DNA of 6,573 nt, from contig JBBSJE010000320.1 in the NCBI GenBank assembly GCA_038257535.1, forward strand, positions 1-6,573, given 5' to 3'. Shown here one piece after another: positions 1 through 5,261 of this stretch; the stretch's first letter is position 1, and every line of letters starts with the position of its first letter. The notes beneath the pieces are model-generated. The model saw only the letters and a list, made by a program, of their open reading frames with translations, was not told the DNA's origin and ran no database searches. The position numbers and the translations under genes are program-made. Origin of the DNA: JAGTJU01 sp038257535. GTDB taxonomy: Bacteria > Myxococcota_A > Polyangia > Fen-1088.

Positions 1-281
1 AACCCAAAAGTGCGTATGGCAGGCGCGACCCTGAAGCGAGTGGGTCGGGGCGGTTCTGCGGTCACCTGTGTCGGTGTCGTCAACGTTTGCAACGTCCCCT
101 CGGGGAGCCAGGGCTGCCAGCTGATTGTTGGTGCTTCCAGTGGCAGCTTCGACTTTTCGTCCCGACCGCCAATGGGGGTTATGGCTGCCGCAAGAGCCGT
201 TCGCCTGGGCGCAACATAAATCCCGTAGGCTTTGGTTTGCCGGTGAGTCGGGCGCGGCTTCGCGTTCTTGTCTTTGAACAT
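1..281 (-). CDS. Possible partial gene running off the left edge, unknown function
   Basis: I do not recognise this product. On the minus strand an ATG at 279-281 is preceded by GAAAGG, a plausible ribosome binding site 8 bases upstream, and the frame stays open to base 1 (about 93 codons with no stop). The predicted N-terminus is basic (MFKDKNAKPRPTHRQTKAYG) and is followed by a short alanine-rich stretch and then a proline- and threonine-rich segment. No signal peptide or known motif is visible. Several other frames on both strands are also open here, so openness alone is weak evidence. The same frame is open upstream of the ATG as well, interrupted only by a TGA at 294-296. This may be a real gene start, a decayed gene or chance. 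Confidence 0.27.
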   Translation of the reverse strand, partial: MFKDKNAKPRPTHRQTKAYGIYVAPRRTALAAAITPIGGRDEKSKLPLEAPTISWQPWLPEGTLQTLTTPTQVTAEPPRPTRFRVAPAIRTFG

Positions 282-489
282 CGTGAAGACCTTTCAGCAA
301 TATTCACTTTGCGACAAGTGTGCCAGCAGCCAGTAGGCCGCTGGATCCGCCCCTTTGGGCACGATGCCGCCCCGCCCCGGCCCGACGGAGCGCAAGTTGC
401 TGCCCAAATCCGTCACCCTACGTGAGAAACATGCCGCTTTTGGTTCGATCTTCAATGGGGGAGGAACAGCCGACTCCGTCAACAGTTTG
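282..489. other. Stretch without a supported gene
   Basis: This lies between the end of the VOC gene and the possible gene start at 281. The minus-strand frame ending at 294 is open through it, but that frame begins antisense-like inside the VOC gene and has no start or motif of its own. No hairpin followed by a T-run is visible after the VOC stop codon, so I cannot place a terminator. Confidence 0.4.
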
Positions 490-933
490 TCAGGGCTTTT
501 GGGGAGACCAACCCGCCGCGGGGATGGCGTTGACCATCCATGGCACGCCGAACTTGTCGATGAAATTGCCGTAGCCAGGCGACCAGAAGGTTTCGGCGAA
601 AGGCATGATGACGCGGCCACCTGCGCTAAGCGTATCGAACCAGCGGCGGGCCTCTTCGACGCTCTCAGAATGGAGTGTCACGTCGAAGCCGTTCTTAGGC
701 TTGTCGATGTTGGGGCCGAACTCGGGAGGAATGTCTGCACCCATGATCGCCTGGTCGCCAACCTTCATCCAGCAGTGCATCAGCCAGTTTTTGTATTCCG
801 GTTTGGTGGGCATGTCGGGTGGCCCCTCACTGTATGGGAGGGCGGCCGTGATCTCTCCGCCCAAGGCCGCTGCGTAAAACTCGAAGGCCTCGCGGCATTG
901 ACCCTTGAAACTCAAGCTTGTGACGATTTGCAT
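490..933 (-). CDS. VOC family protein, PhnB/YjdN-like (glyoxalase/bleomycin-resistance fold)
   Basis: This 147-residue protein belongs to the PhnB-like branch of the vicinal oxygen chelate superfamily, often labelled '3-demethylubiquinone-9 3-methyltransferase domain' in databases. Visible family signatures are the N-terminal GQCREAFEFY...LGG segment (residues 11-26), VGDQAIMGADIPP (58-70), SVEEARRWFDTLSAGG (91-106) and the C-terminal ETFWSPGYGNFIDKFGVPW (114-132). The length is normal for a single two-module VOC protein. I chose the ATG at 931-933 because AAAGGA sits 8 bases upstream and the family match begins there; the open frame runs back to 1086, but the extra 51 residues look unlike protein. 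These proteins are probably cytoplasmic. The substrate and any catalytic activity are unknown: many members have no assigned reaction, and the ubiquinone label should not be read as function. It stands alone; the next gene on this strand starts 792 bases upstream. Confidence 0.93.
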   Translation of the reverse strand: MQIVTSLSFKGQCREAFEFYAAALGGEITAALPYSEGPPDMPTKPEYKNWLMHCWMKVGDQAIMGADIPPEFGPNIDKPKNGFDVTLHSESVEEARRWFDTLSAGGRVIMPFAETFWSPGYGNFIDKFGVPWMVNAIPAAGWSPQKP

Positions 934-1293
934 GGTGTTTTCCTTTGTGTGAACGCGGCCGCATCGAGAAACGCAGCTGGTGTGAGGAGGCTGGTGCCCA
1001 AGACCCACCTCTCGTTGTAACCATAGGACGAATGAAGGTGCCCGTTTCCGACAGTCGTATGAAAAATGTCGGACGTACAGCACCAATGCGATGCGTCTTG
1101 TCCAGGGTTTAATTCCGTCCCGACGCGGGCCGCCGGTGATTCAACCATGATTCGACAACTCACCGTGATGGCGGTGGCCATGGGGCGCAGACGTCCCATC
1201 GAACGCTATGGGTGGCATGGCCCACACCATCGAACGCCGCCGGCCGCGATCTACCTGCGCACCGACCACGCCATCGTGACTTTAACGACGGTC
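934..1293. other. Non-coding stretch between the VOC and BLUF genes
   Basis: I see no supported gene in these 360 bases. A plus-strand frame (1066-1365) is open but has no ribosome binding site, no recognisable motif, and runs into the 3' end of the BLUF gene on the other strand. The stretch holds the leader and presumably the promoter of the VOC gene, plus a 7-bp inverted repeat at 1047-1073 that is annotated separately. No clear sigma-70 promoter could be picked out. Confidence 0.55.
1047..1073. promoter_or_regulatory. Inverted repeat upstream of the VOC gene, possible operator
   Basis: Perfect 7-base arms TCCGACA (1047-1053) and TGTCGGA (1067-1073) flank a 13-base A-rich spacer. The arm centres are 20 bases apart, about two helical turns, which suits a dimeric DNA-binding protein. 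It lies about 115 bases before the VOC start codon. There is no T-run directly after either arm, so a terminator is less likely. No regulator gene is adjacent, and the function is inferred from symmetry only. Confidence 0.35.
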
Positions 1294-1302
1294 TTAACCG
1301 TC
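1287..1302 (-). terminator. Short hairpin spanning the BLUF stop codon, weak terminator candidate
   Basis: GACGGT and ACCGTC form a perfect 6-base stem with a 4-base loop. Read on the minus strand, the TAA stop of the BLUF gene (1294-1296) falls in the loop region. The sequence after the stem is GTTAAAG, which is not a real T-run, so intrinsic termination would be weak at best. Confidence 0.3.
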
Positions 1303-1725
1303 CGACACCGCGTCTGCCAATGCCCCCCTGCGGAACGCGCTAACCAAGCTATCGACAAACGTTGAATCGAAGGTTTCGGCGGAGCCAGACGTTAGCGCCC
1401 CCGTAAATGCCATGTTGGCTTGAATCAGGGCTTCGGGCGTCACAAAGCCCATGCGCCAATTTGCAAAACAACGTTCCGCGGCTTCTTGCCGGGAGACGAT
1501 CCGCACGTCACGGTGCCGGGGATCGGCGGATATGATTGCAAAAATCTCCTCTACGTCGGTGTGACGGCCCTCAAGGATTTGAAAGAATATTCCATCGCGA
1601 AACAACAAAACACCGCCCAGGCCGCGCCGAAAGTTCTTTTTGCGGGATTTCTCAAGCAACGCTAACAAGGCGTCATCGCTCATGGTTGTGTTTGCGGTGC
1701 TAACGTAGGCGAGTTGCATGATCAT
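1294..1725 (-). CDS. Short BLUF-domain blue-light sensor
   Basis: This 143-residue protein is a stand-alone BLUF domain (sensor of blue light using FAD). The domain fills residues 3-95: MQLAYVSTA, SRKKN, GVLLFRDGIFFQILEG, DPRHRDV and FANWRMGF are all family signatures. The photocycle residues are present: Tyr7, Asn31, Gln49, Trp90 and Met92. Each is offset by exactly 14 from the matching AppA position (21, 45, 63, 104, 106), so the core aligns without gaps. Residues 96-143 would be the C-terminal cap; there is no EAL, GGDEF or DNA-binding domain, so the signal probably passes to a partner protein. I chose the ATG at 1723-1725 because GGAG lies 6 bases upstream; a second ATG two codons later is possible. 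It is transcribed divergently from the ligase. No obvious partner gene is next to it, and its output is unknown. Confidence 0.93.
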   Translation of the reverse strand: MIMQLAYVSTANTTMSDDALLALLEKSRKKNFRRGLGGVLLFRDGIFFQILEGRHTDVEEIFAIISADPRHRDVRIVSRQEAAERCFANWRMGFVTPEALIQANMAFTGALTSGSAETFDSTFVDSLVSAFRRGALADAVSDG

Positions 1726-2000
1726 GTTCTGCTCCGAAGGACGAAGTCCTGTTTGAGTAAGCGGCATGGCGGTGCCAAAGCTTGAGAATTCCCGATAAAT
1801 TTGCTTTCGCAACCACCCAAGCAAACACGTGCAATGAACGAACTGCGAATTGCCGCGGGCTCGAATTGATAGCGGTATCAGGTGATTGGCGGTCAAATAA
1901 AACGGAAGACGAGTGTGGCGGGGGCACAGCTATCGTTTGCGGTCAGGGCGTCTGGATTCGGGAGGGCGATCCGGTGCAGGCCACGTGCTAAACCCCCGGT
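1726..2000. promoter_or_regulatory. Divergent spacer between the BLUF and ligase genes
   Basis: Promoters for both genes should lie in this 275-base spacer, but no strong -35/-10 pair is evident. A TTGACC on the minus strand near 1889-1894 is a possible -35 for the BLUF gene, with only a poor -10. A 5-base-arm palindrome, TGATAGCGGTATCA, sits at 1867-1880. Two CACGTG hexamers occur at 1826-1831 and 1982-1987; the second is just ahead of the ligase start. Short open frames here have no protein-like features. Confidence 0.4.
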
Positions 2001-2234
2001 ATGGACCTTGTGGTGGCGCCACCTGTTTTGCCCATGCTGGCCAAACGCGTAAGCGAGTTGCCACGCACGGGGGATTGGATCTTCGAGCCCAAATGGGATG
2101 GATTCCGGGCGCTTGTGTTTCGCAGTGGGAACGACATCTTCATCCAAAGCCGGGACGACAAGCCCCTGGCGCGGTACTATCCTGAGCTGGTTGAGGCTTG
2201 CTGCTTCGCAACCTGCCAAACCGTTGCGTTTTAG
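2001..2234 (+). CDS. ATP-dependent DNA ligase, LigC-like, N-terminal part (frameshifted)
   Basis: This is the first part of an ATP-dependent DNA ligase like the mycobacterial LigC proteins, which seal nicks after forming an enzyme-AMP intermediate. The start MDLVVAPPVLPMLAK matches the LigC N-terminus as I remember it, so the ATG at 2001 is favoured although no good ribosome binding site precedes it. The nucleotidyltransferase motif I is EPKWDGFR, with Lys31 as the residue that becomes adenylated. The segment SRDDKPLARYYPELVE (50-65) is also typical. After about residue 66 the frame yields unrelated residues and stops at 2232-2234, whereas the homologous sequence continues in the +2198 frame. 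As read, this piece holds the adenylated lysine but lacks motifs III to VI and would not work alone. Confidence 0.85.
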   Translation: MDLVVAPPVLPMLAKRVSELPRTGDWIFEPKWDGFRALVFRSGNDIFIQSRDDKPLARYYPELVEACCFATCQTVAF

Positions 2235-3070
2235 ATGGCGAGATCGTCATTGCGCGAGACAACGCCCTTGATTTTGATGCTTTGCAACTTCGACTGCACC
2301 CGGCGGCGTCACGCATCAAGCTGCTCTCGCAACAGATCCCCGCATCCATCGTTTTCTTTGATTTGCTATGCGAAGGTATGACGGATCTGCGTGGCGTGCC
2401 CTTCGCGCAACGTCGAGAGAGAATGCGTGCGATGTTGGCCAGAGCTTCGTCTCCGATCTACATCACGCCCGCCACAACAGATCGCGCGGTGGCCGTGGAC
2501 TGGTTTACCCGCTTCGAGGGCGCTGGTCTTGACGGGGTGATGGCGAAAGCCCCCGAAGGCATCTACGAGTCGAACAAACGCACCATGCTCAAAGTGAAGC
2601 ACGAGCGTGATTGCGACTGCGTGGTGGCCGGCTTTCGCTGGCATAAAGATGCGAAGGGCACGATGGTGGGTTCGCTCTTGCTAGGTCTGTATAATGACAG
2701 GGGCAGCCTTGAACACGTGGGCGTGTGTTCCAGCTTTACGCAAGTCAAACGCAAGGAATTGGTAGATGTGCTTTCGCCTTACACGCTTACATCAATGCAA
2801 GAGCACCCGTGGAAAGACTGGGCTGAAGACGATGCTGGCCAGCGCAAGCCTGGCGCCGCCAGCCGATGGAGCCAAGGCAAGGTTTTATCGTGGGTGCCAC
2901 TTTCGCCTGAACTCGTGGTGGAAGTGGCCTACGATCACATGCAAGGCACGCGGTTTCGCCACATTGCCCATTTCCGCCGCTGGCGAACCGACAAACGCCC
3001 TAGCGATTGCACTTTCGCGCAGCTTGAAGTTGTTCCACCGCGGCAGCTGCGCGAGATCTTCGCGCTTTAG
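2198..3070 (+). CDS. ATP-dependent DNA ligase, LigC-like, C-terminal part (frameshifted)
   Basis: This 290-codon frame continues the ligase begun at 2001. The TTG at 2198 is only the first possible start codon of the frame; no ribosome binding site points to it, so this is most likely not a separate gene. Visible ligase motifs, numbered in this piece: LDGEIV (12-17), FFDLL (53-57), EGAGLDGVMAK (107-117, motif IV) and LKVKHE (131-136, motif V). The OB-fold begins around GSLLLGLYNDRG (158-169), with VVEVAYDHMQGTRFRHIAHF (240-259) near the end. Joined to the first part it gives about 355 residues, the normal length for LigC with adenylation and OB domains only. No polymerase, nuclease or Ku gene is adjacent, so a role in end joining is not supported; gap or base-excision repair is the better guess by analogy. 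A single change near 2196-2203 explains the split. Confidence 0.88.
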   Translation: MLLRNLPNRCVLDGEIVIARDNALDFDALQLRLHPAASRIKLLSQQIPASIVFFDLLCEGMTDLRGVPFAQRRERMRAMLARASSPIYITPATTDRAVAVDWFTRFEGAGLDGVMAKAPEGIYESNKRTMLKVKHERDCDCVVAGFRWHKDAKGTMVGSLLLGLYNDRGSLEHVGVCSSFTQVKRKELVDVLSPYTLTSMQEHPWKDWAEDDAGQRKPGAASRWSQGKVLSWVPLSPELVVEVAYDHMQGTRFRHIAHFRRWRTDKRPSDCTFAQLEVVPPRQLREIFAL

Positions 3071-3075
3071 ACCTG

Positions 3076-3101
3076 GTCGCGAAAGGCGTATCTGGCGCGA
3101 C
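3076..3101. terminator. Weak inverted repeat between convergent ligase and small exported protein genes
   Basis: GTCGCG (3076-3081) and CGCGAC (3096-3101) can pair around a 14-base loop. They lie in the 44-base gap where two genes converge, the usual place for a shared terminator. There is no T-run on either side and the loop is long, so this rests mainly on position. Confidence 0.22.
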
Positions 3102-3114
3102 GAGCCGCTCTAAC

Positions 3115-3378
3115 TTACGGAGAGCTGTTGGCGCGCCCAGGATAGACCGTGGGCTGGTCGGGTGGCATCCCGATGGTGTTCGGAGCCTGCCTCTGCGTCT
3201 CATCCTTGCTCGTCTCCCCGTCTGGCTCCTTGTCAGCCGTCGAGAGCTGTGCACGCTGCGTCTGTTGGTGTTCGACGCGCTTCGGTTGACCCGCGTTGTT
3301 GCGCGCCGGGACCTGGGCCACACACGCAGACGTCAGCAGCCACGCCGAAAGTAGACTCCGGATTACGGCTTTCGTCAT
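3115..3378 (-). CDS. Small exported hypothetical protein
   Basis: I do not recognise this 87-residue protein. It starts MTKAVIRSLLSAWLLTSACV: a basic tip, a hydrophobic core and then Ala/Cys, which reads as a Sec signal peptide. The LTSAC segment resembles a lipobox, but threonine at the -3 position is atypical, so cleavage by signal peptidase I after VAQ is equally possible. The mature part is hydrophilic, rich in Gln, Asn, Pro and charged residues, and probably disordered. I chose the ATG at 3376-3378 because AAAGGAG is 5 bases upstream, the best ribosome binding site in the window; the frame also extends 10 codons further to 3408. It lies 73 bases downstream of the barrel-like remnant on the same strand. 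Confidence 0.68.
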   Translation of the reverse strand: MTKAVIRSLLSAWLLTSACVAQVPARNNAGQPKRVEHQQTQRAQLSTADKEPDGETSKDETQRQAPNTIGMPPDQPTVYPGRANSSP

Positions 3379-3451
3379 CAGCTCTCCTTTCACCCTAGTC
3401 ACATGCAAGAGACCTGCCCAATCCGGAACCTTTGTAGATAGCGCTGCGCGA

Positions 3452-3760
3452 TCAGCGCCAGGTTAAGCCGATCGACGCGTCGATTGCCAGCAATACACCG
3501 GCGAGCGGGTGCTCGTCGTCTCTGGTAAAGCGGCTACTGAAGTAGTGAACGCCACCGCCCAGCTTGAGAGAGACCGGTTGCCACTCCCAGTGGTATCCCA
3601 TGACGGCCCGCAGTCCAACCAATGGTCCGCCTCCGAACCCTTCTCGCGCTTGGGCGAACTGTACACTTAGTGCACAATACGGACCATTGAACAGTTGTCC
3701 GCGGGGGAAGTCGATGACCCCCAGGCCAAAGCCGTTGGCTGCGAAGTCTCCTGCTCGTTC
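3452..3760 (-). pseudogene. C-terminal remnant of an outer-membrane beta-barrel-like protein
   Basis: The minus strand from 3760 to the TGA at 3452-3454 is open for 102 codons and reads like protein, but contains no usable start until an internal ATG that would leave only 54 residues. The product has alternating polar and hydrophobic stretches rich in Gly and aromatics, for example VMGYHWEWQPVSLKLGGGVH followed by a turn TRDDEHP and a final strand-like LAGVLLAIDASIGLTWR. That is the pattern of the last hairpins of a small outer-membrane barrel. Directly upstream, a TGA (3761-3763) and further stops close this frame, and I could not find a signal peptide or earlier strands in the other frames. 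It is therefore probably a truncated gene; a frameshift or sequencing error upstream is the alternative. The exact family is not identified. Confidence 0.55.
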
Positions 3761-3784
3761 TCATTCAACTAGTTATCGGCGCCC

Positions 3785-3808
3785 GCACGACGAGAGTTTT
3801 TCTCGTGC
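3785..3808. repeat. Hairpin-forming inverted repeat in the divergent spacer
   Basis: GCACGA (3785-3790) and TCGTGC (3803-3808) pair perfectly around a 12-base loop that includes a T5 run; an alternative inner stem CGAGA/TCTCG is also possible. It sits between the start-less barrel remnant and the HTH gene. It could be an operator or a leftover terminator; nothing decides between them. Confidence 0.28.
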
Positions 3809-3880
3809 AACACTGGCCCCCTGGTTAAATCCAAGCGCTCTGGAGGTGCGCCGCCCGCACTGACCATCTAGACTTCACAG

Positions 3881-4207
3881 ATGCCGCCACCACAACGTCC
3901 ATTCGTCGCGCCCGAACGCACGGAGACGGTGCGGGAGGCCATTCGCGCCGCAATTCAAGAGCGTCCATTAACTGCGCGTGAGGTGAGTGAGCAGGTGGGT
4001 GTTTCCGAGCGTGATGTGTTTCACCACTTGGATCATCTGGCGCGCTCAGCTCGGGCACAGGGCAGCAAACTGACGGTGGATCCCTCCTGCTGCTTGGCAT
4101 GCGGCTTTGTGTTCCGGGAGCGCGAGCGCTTGACGAAGCCCGGTAGTTGCCCCTCGTGCAGGGCCACCCGCATCTCGCCCCCACGATTCGGGTGGACTAC
4201 GGGCTGA
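3881..4207 (+). CDS. HTH transcriptional regulator fused to a zinc ribbon (COG3357-like)
   Basis: This 108-residue protein combines a winged-helix-type DNA-binding part with a C-terminal zinc ribbon. Residues 14-55 look like the helix-turn-helix: TVREAIRAAIQERPLTAREV, then SEQVGVSERDVFHHLDHLAR. The zinc ribbon has two CxxC knuckles, Cys71-Leu-Ala-Cys74 (followed by GFVF) and Cys90-Pro-Ser-Cys93, with RISPPRF after the second. This arrangement matches the small 'HTH fused to Zn-ribbon' predicted regulators known from archaea and some bacteria. An in-frame TAG lies four codons before the ATG at 3881, so no earlier start is possible; no clear Shine-Dalgarno sequence precedes it. It stands alone on its strand between two minus-strand groups, so its target genes cannot be inferred. 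Whether it senses metal or only uses zinc structurally is unknown. Confidence 0.83.
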   Translation: MPPPQRPFVAPERTETVREAIRAAIQERPLTAREVSEQVGVSERDVFHHLDHLARSARAQGSKLTVDPSCCLACGFVFRERERLTKPGSCPSCRATRISPPRFGWTTG

Positions 4208-4338
4208 CCACGGCTCTCCGTGTGCCATCGAGATCGGTGCCGCCCCGCAGCCGATCGAGGTAGGCCTGGTACACGAATGATCGGTCGCGCCTCTTCCCGG
4301 TGGAGGCCAAAGGCGCCCCTGGTTTTCCAGCGACGCCG
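4208..4338. other. Convergent gap between the HTH gene and the lipoprotein gene
   Basis: Two genes end here facing each other. GATCGG (4232-4237) and CCGATC (4251-4256) form a 6-base inverted repeat with a 13-base GC-rich loop and no T-run, a weak terminator candidate. On the minus strand a frame ending with TAG at 4197-4199 reads DRSFVYQAYLDRLRGGTDLD, which looks protein-like but has no supported start. Confidence 0.35.
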
Positions 4339-5202
4339 CTAATCTTTAGCCCCGCCACTGAACATGTAAACACCACCGGAAGGCATCGACACTTCTATCA
4401 CCAACTGATCGGCCATGTCGGTAGCAATGAAGATGCGGGTGGCCAGTCGAGGCAGCGTCGGCTCGCCGTCACCGTACTCGACGCCTTGGGACAGCTTGAG
4501 CTTCCCACCGACGACAATCATGCGAGAGATAACTTTCGCGTCTGGTCCGCCAAATGAGCCAAGGTTTGTGTACAGGGTGCCGTCTTGTCCCATAACCATC
4601 GCCAGCTTGGAATTGCTTTGGAAGTCTAATCCGTCCGTGACCGTCCCGGTTAACGGCAACGTCATGCGCTTTCCCTGCCATTTCGCGAGAGAAGGCAGCT
4701 CCTTTGAAGATTTCGTGAATTCGCCGTCGGGAACCCTCAACCAGACAACGGGATGCTCAGTTGCCCCGCCGCCTATCCCTTCGAAGATCCCGACCATTCG
4801 AGATCCACTTTCAGACAACACAACATCGGTTCGGTACACATCACGAACGCCTAGGCCGTCCACGAGGAAAGCGAACTGCAGCCTGTTACCCGAAAACGTG
4901 CCTTCGATAGGGGCGCAGTGATTGGTGGTGACGTCCGGCGCGTCTGGCAGTCCTGCTACGCACCCGGTTCCCACGATTACACTGCCTTCGCGTCTGAGGA
5001 TCACGCCAACGGGATCCTCGAACCCGTAGAGCGCCCAGCGCCCCTCGAACGCTGTAGCAGAAGCCTTCGGAGAATCTGAAGCAGCATCAAGGCTCGGTGC
5101 AGTGGCGTCTGCGAAGCACACATCGGGCGCGCAAGAGGTTGTGTCGCACGCGGCGAAGGGTAAGGTAGATGAAACAACTAACGCGAACAGCCAGCGTGTC
5201 AT
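4339..5202 (-). CDS. Putative lipoprotein, unknown function
   Basis: I do not recognise the family of this 287-residue protein. The N-terminus MTRWLFALVVSSTLPFAAC is a typical type II signal peptide, with Cys19 as the likely lipidated residue. The linker to about residue 50 is rich in Ala, Ser, Asp and contains two further Cys (24, 29). The rest is mostly predicted beta strand: GRWALYGFEDPVGVILRREG begins a lipocalin-like first half with Cys81 and Cys96 (possible disulfide), followed by a second strand-rich half. Asp20 follows the lipid Cys; in E. coli Asp there keeps lipoproteins in the inner membrane, but the sorting rule may differ in this organism. I chose the ATG at 5200-5202 because the signal peptide starts there; a GTG six codons earlier is possible, and neither has a good ribosome binding site. 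It follows the nitrilase by 59 bases on the same strand and may be co-transcribed. Confidence 0.8.
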   Translation of the reverse strand: MTRWLFALVVSSTLPFAACDTTSCAPDVCFADATAPSLDAASDSPKASATAFEGRWALYGFEDPVGVILRREGSVIVGTGCVAGLPDAPDVTTNHCAPIEGTFSGNRLQFAFLVDGLGVRDVYRTDVVLSESGSRMVGIFEGIGGGATEHPVVWLRVPDGEFTKSSKELPSLAKWQGKRMTLPLTGTVTDGLDFQSNSKLAMVMGQDGTLYTNLGSFGGPDAKVISRMIVVGGKLKLSQGVEYGDGEPTLPRLATRIFIATDMADQLVIEVSMPSGGVYMFSGGAKD

Positions 5203-5261
5203 GTCGAATTGATCATACACAAGCGCACTTTAGGCAAGCCCTCGGCAGCCCATAGCTGGAG

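Noticed and set aside
87..425. Plus-strand 112-residue frame
   Set aside because: It is open from base 3 but shows no motif, is rich in Arg, Pro and Cys, and several other frames are equally open over the same bases.
934..1086. N-terminal extension of the VOC protein back to 1086
   Set aside because: The extra 51 residues look non-protein-like, and the ATG at 933 has a proper ribosome binding site and matches the family start.
1066..1365. Plus-strand 99-residue frame
   Set aside because: It has no ribosome binding site or motif, and overlaps the 3' end of the well-supported BLUF gene on the other strand.
1826..1987. Pair of CACGTG hexamers in the BLUF/ligase spacer as a light-response (G-box) element
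   Set aside because: G-boxes are a plant and fungal concept; a six-base palindrome occurs often by chance in GC-rich DNA, and another CACGTG lies inside the ligase gene.
2190..2210. Programmed -1 ribosomal frameshift in the ligase
   Set aside because: There is no X-XXY-YYZ slippery heptamer at the switch point and no evident downstream pseudoknot; a mutation or sequencing error explains it better.
490..3070. A light-controlled repair or defence system made of VOC, BLUF and ligase genes
   Set aside because: Long spacers, opposite strands and a broken ligase argue against a functional unit, and no Ku, photolyase or nuclease is present.
3000..3323. Minus-strand 107-residue arginine-rich frame
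   Set aside because: It overlaps both the ligase end and the small exported protein in other frames, and its Arg/Ser-rich content is typical of a shadow frame.
4415..4921. Plus-strand 168-residue frame
   Set aside because: It lies wholly antisense to the lipoprotein gene, which has a signal peptide and lipobox; the plus frame shows no protein features.
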